Shown piece by piece: positions 47,061-57,816 of a stretch of DNA of 64,000 bases. The notes below the pieces were generated by a model. That model had not been told where the DNA came from. It searched no databases and saw nothing but the letters and a program-made list of their open reading frames with translations. The position numbers and the translations under genes were made by a program. Every line of letters starts with the position of its first letter. Position 1 is the stretch's first letter. This DNA is from Tenebrio molitor (lineage: Eukaryota; Arthropoda; Insecta; Coleoptera; Tenebrionidae): positions 25,482,001-25,546,000 of the forward strand of contig NC_091049.1 of NCBI RefSeq assembly GCF_963966145.1, written 5' to 3'.

Positions 47061-47199
47061 TTACTATTTGTTGATAAAAGTATGATCAACGATATTGTGG
47101 CCAGACCATCCATATGCAAAGAAGAATGCCACAAAACTTGACATAAATATTAGTACGCCATCACGGCTACACACTTATTTTCCAACAACAAATTAACAA

Positions 47200-47370
47200 A
47201 TAAATAGTTTATTGGGAAATCTCAATATCGTATAGTGCCTCGTCGAGCTTGAATTACAGCTTCTATTCGTCATGGCAATTCCTTCAAAAAGGTGCTGAGT
47301 GACAGCTTGGTTTATTTCTTCCCATTCTTGAATAACTGCTGCACTTAGGTATCTCAAGTTTGCAGGAGCA
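47200..47370 (-). pseudogene. Tc1-like transposase C-terminus relic (copy B)
   Basis: Reads LRYLSAAVIQEWEEINQAVT. Twin of 19,470-19,640. Confidence 0.65.
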
Positions 47371-47696
47371 GAAAGAATGTGTATGTATAAAATTCTCAAA
47401 AATTGTTAAAAAGCAATCAGACTTGGAATATAAATACTTTTAGCTTGACTTAAATGAAAAAGTAAAAAGTAGTTTGGCACTGCAAGATTTGAAGAAAAAA
47501 GAGTTTAAAACAGAAAATTCAAATTTCGAATTTTTTATCTGGTACATATTTATCTAAATGAAATTTCTTGTCTTTATTCAAGATCGTGAACTTTTGAATC
47601 ATTTTCAATATCGATCATTCTGGATATCACATAATTTTTTTACAAAAGTGGTAAATACAGCACTGATGATATGTATGTTGAAAACTATTTTCCTAC

Positions 47697-47735
47697 CCAC
47701 TCTGCTGAATGATATGTTACCATAGACAGATCCAT
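47697..47735 (-). CDS. Leader exon 1 of ankyrin gene B-1
   Basis: Thirteen codons, MDLSMVTYHSAEW, then donor GTAGGA, phase 0. It aligns with the A-1 leader for the first seven codons and diverges after MVT. The gene downstream is frameshifted, so the transcript may be non-functional. Confidence 0.5.
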
Positions 47736-47739
47736 CACA

Positions 47740-47845
47740 AAACAATAATTCTCAAACTTTGTTGGGTAAATTAGTAAACCACACCCGAAATATACCAAAC
47801 TAAACAACAGAATTGTCTGAGATAACCAAAACAGATAATAAAAAT
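47740..47845 (-). promoter_or_regulatory. Conserved promoter/5' UTR block of B-1
   Basis: Twin of 19,995-20,095, with CACACCCGAAATATACCAAA. Confidence 0.5.
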
Positions 47846-48609
47846 TAAAACTGCGCAAGTTAATGTGTTCACGTGCTGAAAGTTCTCAGTTTCTAATTAT
47901 AAGAATTCATTGATATAGAAGTAACGACAAGTTTCATAATAGGAGATATTTTGATTGATAGGCTTATCATCACTTATCAGTTAATCTTGAATCACGGCTT
48001 TTGTCGTTCTGGTATTAGCGGTACCTAGTTTATATAACGAGTCGTTGGCGAGTTATTTAAAGCTCACAAGTGCAAAAAAGAAGCATTAGACACGAATTTT
48101 GTACATAATTTTTTGTAATACCTAATATTAGAAGATATTGAACCCTGGCTTCGCTAGGTCTGTCTTACCATCACCTGGAATAAGCCTAAGCAATATGTCC
48201 AACAGTACCTACTATAAACTAGAACTATAAATTTATTGAAATATGAATACTTTTATCCAACACCTGTTTATTATGAAGTCATAATAATGCCGATTTTGAA
48301 TATATTATGAGGTCTATGAAACCCTAGTGGACTTATGAACCCTTAATTAAACTGTTTTTATAAAATTAAACAGTTTAGAGAGAATTGAACAGTTTATTGA
48401 ACATAAAAAAATGTAATACATACATAAAATTAGAATTAAAATTAGAACAACTCTTTTTTTGGCTGTGACTTCTTCAACATTATTCGGTGTTGGATAAGAC
48501 TATGTATTACTCGTGCCTTAACAGCAAATAAGTCACTCAAGAAATATTAGCCCACTCGAGCAAGCTCTCGTGACTAAACATTTCTTTGGTGACTTATTTG
48601 CCTTATTAG

Positions 48610-48802
48610 CAGGGTCCGGACGAAATAGTACCGGACAAGTCAACCAGTACAACTTTGCGTAATCCCTCGCTCGCACATAAACACGATTCAGCTGGTTCCC
48701 TGTTATTGAAAACGAACCAGCTGAATCGTGTTTATATGTGAGTGGGGTATTACGCAAAGTTGTACTGGTCGACTTGTGCGGTACTATTTCGTCCGGACAC
48801 TG
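48610..48802. mobile_element. hAT-type snapback MITE (copy B)
   Basis: Twin of 20,865-21,057. Left duplication CTTATTAG; the right one has mutated to CTTATTAA. Confidence 0.9.
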
Positions 48803-49184
48803 CTTATTAAACACTTGTATAATAAATAGCTCGACTGCGTCTCTGTCTTCAGTCTCTGGGCTTGCCACAAAAAGACTCACTTCTACTCTTTATGATATAA
48901 TATGCTATTATATGCCACTTTTAGGGATTACTGTGCCGACAAAGGCATCGAGAAACATAAAATTATAACCAACAAAAATTCCGCCCCCAATGAATGGTTG
49001 TTATGAACGTTTTGTTGAAATTAAATATTTAAAATAAAAATTCTTAATTGAGCGAACCTATTCTAATCATTACAGTACCAAGAAATAATTGACATGTCAA
49101 TAACAAAAATCGCTTGCGTATAGACAGCTTTCTTTTTCACTCAATCATGATAGAGTTTACTTTTCACCTGCCAAAAGTATGATT

Positions 49185-49915
49185 CCGACTATTAAATCTT
49201 GATAAACTCTTACAGAAATTTTCGGCTTCCGTTGTCTGAAAGACGGCCTCAACCAAACTGAACTGATGCAATGCCACACACACTCCGATCGGTCTGCTAC
49301 TTTGACCTGCACAGTTATTCAGAATCGTTGTTTTTTATTCTCATCCGGTCGCCTGAACAGTCCGCCAAGTCCCCGCAGTTTTCTGCCACACGTACTCAGG
49401 AAATACGGAAGGCCAGGACTGCACAGTTTTTCCCCTGAGGATTTCCGGAGCGTGTATGGAGCGCATGTAACATCAGGCAATTGATTCGATTTGGTGGTTG
49501 ATCTCTGATGGTTTAGGGTGGCATTTCTCTGACGGCCACCACAGGCTTGCACGTTGTAAATCGTCGATCCCTGAATAGTCGTAATCACATTACAGACATT
49601 TTGGAACCTCACGTGTCCCATTTGTCCCTTATTTTGGGGGTGATTTCATTCTGTTGCAGGAGAACGCAAAATCTCATACTGCCAGAATAGTGAGAGAGTA
49701 CCTTCCGGACGTTGGTATTCAGGTTATGAACTAACCAGCAAGAAGTCCAGACCTGAATCCAAGGGAACATCTGTAGGATAATATGGGACGATGTTTGCAT
49801 GAGCAAATGCCCCCTCCAGCTAACCTTCACAAGGTAAGACAGCGAGAGATGGAAATATGGGAAGATATCGATTAGGGAGCAACAATATGGGGCCTGATTG
49901 AGAGTATGCACCCGT
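49185..49915 (+). pseudogene. Tc1-like transposase relic (copy B)
   Basis: Twin of 21,440-22,160. Confidence 0.75.
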
Positions 49916-50212
49916 TATTAAGTTTTTTTTGCAGTCATGAAGTTTAATATTTTTATTAAAGTTTAGAAAATTGTTAAAAGTGTCAGTGATAAAATTGTTC
50001 AAGCAGTAAAGGATTCCTGGATTGTTAAAGGTGTCCAAATCTGACGGTTCTGGAATTAAAATTTGTAGGTATTTCGAAATTTTAAGGTAGTGCATTAACT
50101 TTGTGAAGAAGTTTATGATGTCTAAAAATAAGTTACACAAACGGGATATTTTAATAGTACATAATTCACATTGTCAATTCTCAATAATTTTGATATAATC
50201 TAAAAGCAAATC

Positions 50213-50363
50213 TTATATATGCTTATTCACATGAAGTGGAGCTTCTTCATGACCAGTTGCACCTGGAATATTGTGGGATATATTAATGCAATTAAAATAA
50301 AGTATTGATTACCTTGGAGCGATGAAGCATTTTCCGTCGATTCTCCCTTGGGAGCACCATTTT
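50213..50363 (-). CDS. Ankyrin gene B-2, exons 3 and 4
   Basis: Exon 3 is 50,313-50,363 (donor CAAG/GTAATC) and exon 4 coding 50,213-50,262 (acceptor ATTCCAG, stop TAA). Same junctions as A-2. Confidence 0.65.
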
Positions 50364-50417
50364 CTGTAAAAGATATTTTTTTTAATATTGATGCAGTTTA
50401 AATATCAGTTCAGTTAC

Positions 50418-51399
50418 CTCGAATCGTGACCTTTTTTATTTTGGATTCTAGATTCAGTGAATTCATATAAATGGCAAAGTCGTCGTCTTTAGCCATTTTT
50501 TTTTTAATCTCAGCTTCAGCCAATCGGGGATCAGCTCCGGATTCAATTAACAATCGGAAAGATCGTAAATCGGAATTTTTCAAAGCGGTAGACAAAAGCG
50601 TTTGACCATTTTTATTTTTTTGGTTGACATCTGCTCCTTGCTTTATAAAATATTCCACTGTATCTACCTGTTCCATTTCTAATGAACATACAAGTAAACT
50701 GCTTGCAAGTGTTGCGTCTACTTTGAGGCCATTTGCAATCATGCAATTGAATATTTCAAAATTACGTTTTCCCATGCACAAGTTTAGAGGAAGATTACCA
50801 TATTTATCAGCCAAATTTGTGTCAGCACCTCTTTTTATTAGATATTTTGTAATATCCGAATGACTTCGCTCAATAGCACGAATTAAGGGAGTTCCTGAAG
50901 ACACTACATTAAGGGGAGCCCCTCTTTCTACCAATAACTGTACCACATCTAAATAGCCTAAATCAATAGCATGTAATAAAGCTGTATGAATTGTCATTTC
51001 AGCACCGTAATCCAACAGCTGATTTATTATCTTTTGGTTTTTTTTATCCACTGCCCAATATAAAGGAGTTTTGCCATTTGTATCCGGTTTACAGGTATTT
51101 GCACCCGCAACTAGTAAACTCTCGCACATTTGAAGAAACTCGGCTTTGATACTGATGATCAAAGGAGTATCTCCATTTGGTCCTTCTACGTTGGGATTTA
51201 CACCTTTTTCGAGCAAAAACCGGGCAAGGACCAGATCATTCTTGAATACTACGAACTCGAGTGATGTATACTGTTCTGCTAACAGATCACTAGGCAGCTT
51301 TGGTACAGCAAACACAATTTCACTCATGTTATAACCTTCTTTCAACATTTGGGTAAGAACAGTGGTATCACATTTCAATAAAGCATTGTATAATCGGGT
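50418..51399 (-). CDS. Ankyrin-repeat protein B-2, main exon
   Basis: 982 nt between TTTTAG (51,400 up) and donor GTAACT (50,417 down), phase 0 in and phase 1 out, about 327 residues, open throughout. It begins TRLYNALLKCDTT. Ankyrin repeats include GDTPLIISIKAEF, KTPLYWAVDKKN, TPLIRAIERSHSD and GADVNQKNKNGQTLL. Beyond residue 80 or so it is nearly the same protein as A-2. Before that it has a different insert (SEIVFAVPKLPSDLLAEQYT). The longest and most intact member. No promoter block lies between 51,400 and 63,840, so its likely leader is 63,841-63,882 across a 12.4-kb intron made of transposons, unless a different start is used. Confidence 0.88.
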
Positions 51400-51487
51400 C
51401 TAAAACATAACAACATAATATTCAACAAACTGGAAATAAACAATACGGGTTGCAAAATGAAAGATAATAGTTACAAAAATGCAGCTA

Positions 51488-51664
51488 TCGGGTTTTTTTA
51501 AATTTCACCTCATAGTAGGCGTTGAAGAGTCAATTGTGAACGCACTATACAGGTTACGGATCACGGATCAGCTGTTTAAAATCTTACGTTTTATACGAGT
51601 GGTGCGTTCACAATCGACTCATCAACGCTTACTACGACATGAAATTAAAAAAAAAAACACCCGA
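51488..51664. mobile_element. 177-bp palindromic MITE, copy B only
   Basis: TCGGGT...ACCCGA ends, TA at 51,486-51,487 and 51,665-51,666, arms of about 60 bp. Copy A reads GTAGCTATAATGACAC at the homologous site, a clean empty site. Related to 6,596-6,790. Confidence 0.85.
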
Positions 51665-51983
51665 TATAATGACACAATGTTTTCAAAATTTAACAATCAG
51701 AATATAGTATATGTATTATTACATGAGCAAGTAAAGAAGGTTTTTATCTAGGAAAATGAAGGTTGCAGCACAAGTCGAAGGCGCGTGCTGTAATCATTTG
51801 AGCGGAATGTGGATAAAAATCTTTTTTCACTAGGTACTAGTATTAGAAGGGGTTACTCCTGAATCGAACCCAGAAGTAGAATTTCTCTCCTACTGGTTAA
51901 TAATTTTTTCGCAGGTAAAATAACAAGACCTAATTTTTTTATCGGATAAATTTTTCACTTTCACGAAAACTTTTTGCTTTAAC

Positions 51984-52370
51984 AATTTAATTCATACACT
52001 AAAAATCCCATAAGCAGAGGTGTTTTTGTCATTATGACAGCGAAAAAAGTTTGCCCTAACTTTTCCAGCGACAAAACGGAATCTAACGTTTGAAAGCGTC
52101 TGATTCTAGTAGGTCTGCATCATTGTAATTTACGTATTCATTAAATTGTCTTACCGAATTACACTCAAGCTTTTTTTTTGGGTCGAAGTAAACTTGACAT
52201 TTATAATTCGAGTTTTGTTGTTTGGCAATTAAACTCAAAAAACTGCCAGAAAAAATTACTCGTCCTACGGACGTGTTCTTGGTTAAATTGCCAGACAACA
52301 AAATTCTCATTGAAATGTCAAGTTTATTTCGACAAAAAAAAAGCTCTCGTGTAATTATAAGTGACAATTT
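51984..52370. mobile_element. Hairpin element with CGTCC-GGACG core (first instance)
   Basis: A leading block (AAAATCCCATAAGC...) is followed by arms at about 52,157-52,248 and 52,262-52,365 that fold on each other around ACTCGTCCTACGGACGTGTT. Same layout as 54,262-54,760 with diverged sequence. Non-coding. It marks the right edge of copy B. Confidence 0.6.
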
Positions 52371-53229
52371 TACCATATAGAAACGAGTGATTTTTCAAAT
52401 CTCCAATTATTTTTATTACAAAATTTGCAAAAAATTGGACATTGGTGTTTGACATGAAATATGTTTGTACGGTGTACCTACCTACTACATGATTCAAGTT
52501 TTACCGCCCGCACGATAAACCCTAATACAAAATTAGTAAAAATTACGAAACGTTAAGGTTAAATAAAATCGGCGTTAGCAGCCCGTGTAAACGTACTCAT
52601 TGTAAACGAAAGTGAAACCTATCTTGCGTGTGGTTGTTAGCCATTTAAGTGTGACTAGGAGATTGCTTACGAGACGATGAGGATTTATTTTATTTTGTGA
52701 CAATTTTAAATGAGGTACCCAAATCATCAAATGGAAAACAGCAACACATTTTATAATAGTTTAATTAGTCAAATTGAAAACATTCAAATACAACAAAGGA
52801 AAATTAATCTACTATTCACATTTATTGTGATTTCTGAATTGTTGGAAACTTAGGTTATATCGCTCACTCGATTTGACAGGCAACAATGAGCCTAAAGTCG
52901 GCCTTACACCAAGGCAATAATTGGCAACAAGTTGCCTGCAACATTTTTTAGTAATGTTGCTGTTGTTTGTCCACCGACCGTACATTCGACCAATTTGGAT
53001 AAAAAATGACACTGACACTGCGGATGTCAGATGAACGGATAATAGACTTTCCTAATATTATCGAAACTTCAAGTACCAATAACAAGGGAAGTAGAAATTA
53101 CTGGTGCCTTAAAATTTGAAAATTGCAAATTTGAAGATTGTCATTGCAGGAAAAGAAAAATAAATAAATGAGTTCGTGTCCGATTTTTTTTGTGATCCGC
53201 TTGAAGATAAAATAGTATATGTATGTATA
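52371..53229. other. No gene found
   Basis: Single-copy AT-rich sequence, probably intron 1 of B-2. CAAGGCAATAATTGGCAACA and a facing GTTGCCTGCAACATT form a loose palindrome near 52,910. Confidence 0.4.
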
Positions 53230-53600
53230 CAGGCTGTCTTAAAAAATCATCCCACGCTATAACTTTGCTATTGATGACCCAAATGAAAAAAAATATACAG
53301 GAAACGAAATGGCTCTAAAAACACTACAAACCTGAGTGAGCATATCCACTGCGCCAAAAAATTGTCGTAACACATCGAATTTCGAAAATATTGTTTGTTT
53401 CATGATGAGAAAAGATATCTACACAAACGTAAACGTCCTAACATAATATTGACATAATATTAACATAATAATAAGTTATTATATGTATATCATTTTTGCT
53501 TCAATTACTTCTGCCATTTTTAAGTAATGCAAAAATATGTTTAGTGTTGCGACAATTTTTTGGCGCAGTATAATTTTTTAACATCTACCCCATTTATGAG
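53230..53600. mobile_element. CAGGCTGTCTTAAAAAATC element, right end undefined
   Basis: Starts CAGGCTGTCTTAAAAAATCA after TA, resembling the start of the element at 12,903 (both include CTATAACTTT). I could not fix the right end. Confidence 0.4.
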
Positions 53601-53629
53601 CAATGGGTAACTGTTACGGAAAAAGTGCG

Positions 53630-54070
53630 TAGGGGGGCGAATGTACACATTTACCGGTAAACGTTCATGATGACCGGTTTCGTTGGTAAATGTGCATAGC
53701 AATCTTTTTCAGTCATCGTTTTCGCACATGGATTGTATGCACATTTACCAAAGGCGGATGGTAAATGTGGATATAAATTTACTAAGAACGCTAAGACCAA
53801 GCGAGAATAACCGGTGAATGTGGATACCCGCCGGTGTGAGATTAGGTCTAGGTTGAAACGACATAACAGTGCAATTGGTAGATGTTTTAGTTTGAATAAC
53901 AATGAGGGACAAATGTAATGTGCACGTTTTAAAAAATGCAGTTGAAGGGGAAAATGCGTAACAAAGAAGTGCCAGTGTAAAGCTTCACTGGTACTATGTA
54001 ATTCTAAATCCCACGGTAGCAATCCCTGTCGCAATAAAGACTAACTAGCAATTTGGTTTTCTTTAAAAAA
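53630..54070. repeat. Imperfect palindromic repeats of a CACATTTACC phrase
   Basis: CACATTTACC or its complement GGTAAATGTG occurs several times between 53,645 and 53,775, and again at 55,323. A long minus-strand frame over it is repeat-driven and has no domain. Confidence 0.45.
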
Positions 54071-54077
54071 ATGTATA

Positions 54078-55177
54078 CAGGGTGTTTTTGAAGTTGAGGC
54101 GTTCCTTTTAACATGTGATAGGATGCGTTGTTCTAAAGAGTTTTGGCCAAAATCACCTTAGTAAAATGTGTACGGCAATGAAGATAAAATAAGTTCATTT
54201 TTTTGAAATTTTTGAAACCGGTCCTGCTCAAATTTGCGCTGATTTGTTAGAAATTAGAATTGATAATTTAATTCATGTATAAAAAATCCCATAAGCCGCG
54301 ATGTATTTGTCACTTTGACATCGGATAAAGTTAGCCCTAACTTTGCATCTGGATAAAATGTGCTTAAACTTCCATGGCAAACTTTTTCGAACCTGATTAT
54401 TGTTTGTTGTTATGATAACGAACCAACAATTTTAAACATTGACACAGCTTGTAATAAATTGACGTGCAAAATGGCCAATTCAATTTTTCATAATTACCTA
54501 CCTATTATTATTCATTAAATTATCTCATCGAATTACGCTCGAGGTTTTTTTCGTCCAGGATAAAATTTCATTTTTTAAACTCTAATTTGGTTTCTTTTTG
54601 GTAAATTGACTCCACAAACCACCAGATAAAAAAACTCGTCCTTCGGACTCGTTTTTTTATCGGGTGGTTTGTGTCGTCAATTTACCAAGCAACCAAATTA
54701 TCGTAAAAAAAATCAATTTTATCCGGACAAAAAAAGACCTCTCGTGTAATTACAGTCGACAAAAAAAAATCAAATGAGCATGAACGTTAATCAAAAATAC
54801 TGTCAGAGTTGTCACCTAATTAGTCGGAATGGCTTTATCATTACGAAAATAATGAGCTCACAGATATGTTGCTAATGTATATGGGCAATGTTATCACGTT
54901 ATCAGAATGCAGCTGCGGCGTCCAGAGAGTATTATATTTTTTTTTCTACGCACAGCTATTTCCAGAAAGAAACCATGCTGGGCCACGTCAGTTATTAATC
55001 TAGTACAGCGGAGAAATACACAGGACCGGATACAAAATTTTAGAAAACAATAAAAATATACAATCAATTATCTCCGTTAATACAAACATTTTACTAAGAA
55101 GATTTAGGCTAAAAATTTTAAGAATAATGTATAGTATCTCGTGTTACAAGGAACCCCTCAACTTCGAAAACACCCTG
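54078..55177. mobile_element. 1.1-kb TA-flanked element
   Basis: CAGGGTGTTTTTGAAGTTGA at 54,078; complement ends CACCCTG at 55,177; TA on both sides. Contains the nested hairpin element at 54,262-54,760. No coding sequence. Confidence 0.85.
54262..54760. mobile_element. Hairpin element with CGTCC-GGACG core (second instance)
   Basis: Arms at about 54,533-54,640 and 54,645-54,755, around AACTCGTCCTTCGGACTCGT. The leading block matches 51,984-52,075. Confidence 0.6.
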
Positions 55178-55415
55178 TATTGTTGTTCCTTATGTTTAGT
55201 TTATTTTCTATTTTAATTTGTTGTTTTTTAATAAATCATATTTCATATCTAATTAGTAATTACATACGTTGTACAGACCTATAATATACCGATTAACTTC
55301 AACAGAAGTACTAGGACACTGTACACATTTACCGGCCAAAGTGCATATAAGAGATAATTTACACACATAAGCCGGTGGAAGTGCACATTGACCCTTTTTG
55401 CACTCTTGCACTCAC

Positions 55416-55622
55416 CGTATCATGACGACGACGTCTGTCCAACTGCTGGGTACTTGTTAACGGGTTTTCTTTCACAGTCTCTTCAATTTGGGGGTTGAGG
55501 TATGATGACAAAGGTGGCATATACTGTCGGCCCCTATCCACACTTCTCGCTTGATTAGCACGCAGTGACGGCTCGTGTTCCGCGAACATGGACATGACTG
55601 GTGGTGGTACATCGTCATAGCT
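55416..55622 (-). CDS. Isolated 207-nt exon candidate, unknown protein
   Basis: An open minus-strand stretch lies between an acceptor (CCGTTGCAG) and a near-perfect donor (ACG/GTGAGT), in phase 0 at both ends, 69 codons. It encodes a hydrophilic segment: SYDDVPPPVMSMFAEHEPSL near the start, YMPPLSSYLNPQIEETVKEN in the middle, and DRRRRHDT at the end. Base composition is markedly more GC-rich than its neighbours. I do not recognise it. It may be a host exon within this region, an internal exon of a nested gene, or an exon captured by a transposon. No partner exon was found nearby. Confidence 0.4.
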
Positions 55623-55685
55623 CTGCAACGGCTCTCGGCCAAATTAACTTTTGCCGGGGTTGTGTGAAACGAGCTAAGCTATCCG

Positions 55686-56425
55686 TTACAAGTTACAACC
55701 AAAACACTCCTTAACACAACCTTTTTGTTCTTCATTAAGTATATTTAATTTTTGACAATGGTCGTAAATTATTACTTTAATGCAAGATGTCATAATTTTA
55801 TAAATTGTAGGCAGACATGTGATTGGCTTATATTTTGATGAATTTTTTGTATCGGAATCTTTTGGTTTCAGATATGTTATACCATGGGCCAAAAACTCTG
55901 GAAATGTGTTAGGTTCCCTAATAAATCCGTTAAAGTGATCAAGTAAGCATTAATGAATACAAGTAAATTTTTTTAACCAAATGTTATGAATTTGGTCACC
56001 TCCAGGGGATTTCCAATTATGTGAACTAGTAATATTTTTTACTAAAATTTTAAGGCTAATTTGAATATGATGTGAATTATTACTATCTGGTATCTCATTT
56101 TCTAAATGAGGAATCCATTCTGCCTGATTATTAAATTGAACTTCGTTTGACCATACGTTTGACCAGAATTCTTTAATTTCATTTATATTTGGTATACCAT
56201 TATTATTTTGAGTTTTATTATCTGTTAAATTTTCGTAAAACAACTTCTCATTATTTCTAAATAGTTTGTTTTCAAATTTCCGCTGTTTATTGTTTTTGTA
56301 CCTATCTTTTTAGTCGTTTAGAATAAATATTTAACTTCTGTAATAAAGTGTCTTTAATTTCTATTAATGTTTTATTATATTCGTTATATTTTAAACAATG
56401 TATTCGGTTGTTATTTATAGTCATT
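55686..56425 (-). pseudogene. R4/Dong-like LINE, reverse transcriptase fragment
   Basis: Reading down from 56,425: IEIKDTLLQKLNIYSKRLKR, then (with frameshifts) a KLFYENLTDNK segment, FWSNVWSNEVQFNNQAEWIP, SHNWKSPGGDQIHNIWLKKF, and after another shift ITYLKPKDSDT, SKYKPITCLPTIYKIMTS and LNEEQKGC. These are conserved upstream and palm motifs of R4-clade non-LTR reverse transcriptases (YRPITCLPT and EQKGC). The catalytic YADD region and everything 3' of EQKGC are missing. Continuous with 58,729-59,520 before later insertions. Confidence 0.78.
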
Positions 56426-57070
56426 TAAGATATAAGTGTAAAAAAGCTACCCTTTATTGCACGAACGGGTTTAAAATACGACCGAGGTACGAGGGAGTAT
56501 TTTAAAAGATGTGAGTGCAACAAAGGAACTTTTTAAATTAAAATAAACATCAAAAACACGACTGCGTTTTTTAATGCAATGCAAACCAGTTGTATAAAAA
56601 ATAGATGAATGATGGACGTGTTAAAAGTGATTTTATTTTGAAAAATTTCAGTAGGCGTATGAAACATTAAAAAAATTTTACTAATGGGGGAAAAGATCGG
56701 CTAGGTCTTTAGGAATTCAACTAAAAAAAATCAATTATTTATTTCCAATGGTTCAAGAGTTATAAATTTGTTAATGAAGCCCTGCAACCTCGCTTTTTTG
56801 CAAAAAAGATGACGTAGGTCAAAAACGATGACAGATAAATGTTGACAAAAAGACGTTCTAAACTCAAAATTTAACGTAGAATCGAAATGTGAAGTCAAAA
56901 TGAGACCTTTCCATTTAGAAAAATAAAGATGGCGTCGATTTCCGGTATTTCCGGAAGTGCCACCATTTTGAAAATATTTCATTTGAACTTGGAGTAGTCG
57001 ATTATAGTCAACTACCAATTTTCATATATTATACAACGAGAGGATTGAAAATTCTCGATTATACGAGACG

Positions 57071-57104
<34 letters not shown>

Positions 57105-57814
57105 GTTGACGGCTAACAGGCTTGACGCCCAATTAGAAGCCCTGCCAAAAAGAAACATCACGAGATCGTAGATCGAGTGGTGTTTCCGGCAACACGTCGA
57201 GTAATCGAGAATTTTCCATCCTCGAGTTGTATACGGGTAGACTATATCATGAATAAAATAAATAAATAAACAAATAAACAGGTTCCCGAAACTAACTGGG
57301 CGCATTCAGTAGCAGAGCGATTTAATGTGACGTTAATGTGACGGTTAGCGCAAAAAATTTTGTAAGTTAAGGCGGCGAGCGAAAATACAAAGGTTGGTAT
57401 ATATATATTCGAATATACAAAGGTTCGTGTATTCGAAATCGCCCTGGTTACTACAATAACCGCTGTAATACATGGCAACTAAAGAAAATCAAAGATTCTT
57501 ATTGGTTTATAAAGTAATGAATGATATAGTCATTTTTCGTATCCCACCTCCACCCGGCGGCACGGCAATTTTGCCGGAGTACATACACTATTACGGATAT
57601 TACTATCAAGTAATAGTGCAGTGCTTATCAACATAATTACCGGCGTCTCGCCTCCGCATTTTGACTTTGTTGTGTATTATGTTCTGTGTCAATGTTAAGG
57701 AACTTCCTCACGATGTGACATGAGTATAATAATATACCTTTTTGAATTTCATATTAATATGATTTGGGGAAATCAAAAAGTTTCTAATGAACGGGCTACG
57801 TGAATCAGCCTGTA
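56426..57814. other. Insertions splitting the LINE
   Basis: Contains a copy of the dispersed palindromic repeat (56,430-56,540, see 15,440), a MITE at 57,030-57,233, and at 57,798-57,814 TGAATCAGCCTGTATA, which reads as the end of a CAGGCTGATTCA element. No host gene recognised. Confidence 0.45.
57030..57233. mobile_element. MITE with ATT microsatellite core
   Basis: Arms of about 44 bp start TATACAAC and contain GAAAATTCTCGATTA, inverted at the right end. An (ATT)n array lies at about 57,073-57,104. Confidence 0.65.
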
Positions 57815-57816
57815 TA

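Larger units (their letters stand above)
25663..51975. repeat. Segmental duplication, copy B
   Basis: This is the partner of bases 1-23,990, in the same orientation. It is longer because it carries three private insertions (37,940-40,359; 43,692-45,130; 51,488-51,664), while it lacks the hAT element of copy A. It contains the same order of elements: solo LTR, MADF-BESS relic, Tc1 relic and ankyrin genes. A collapsed or mis-joined haplotype could give the same picture, so the tandem arrangement should be confirmed physically. Confidence 0.95.

Noticed and set aside
53651..54034. 127-aa minus-strand frame
   Set aside because: Generated by palindromic CACATTTACC repeats; no domain.
57012..57305. 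Frame with a poly-Asn run
   Set aside because: The run is the (ATT)n microsatellite inside a MITE.
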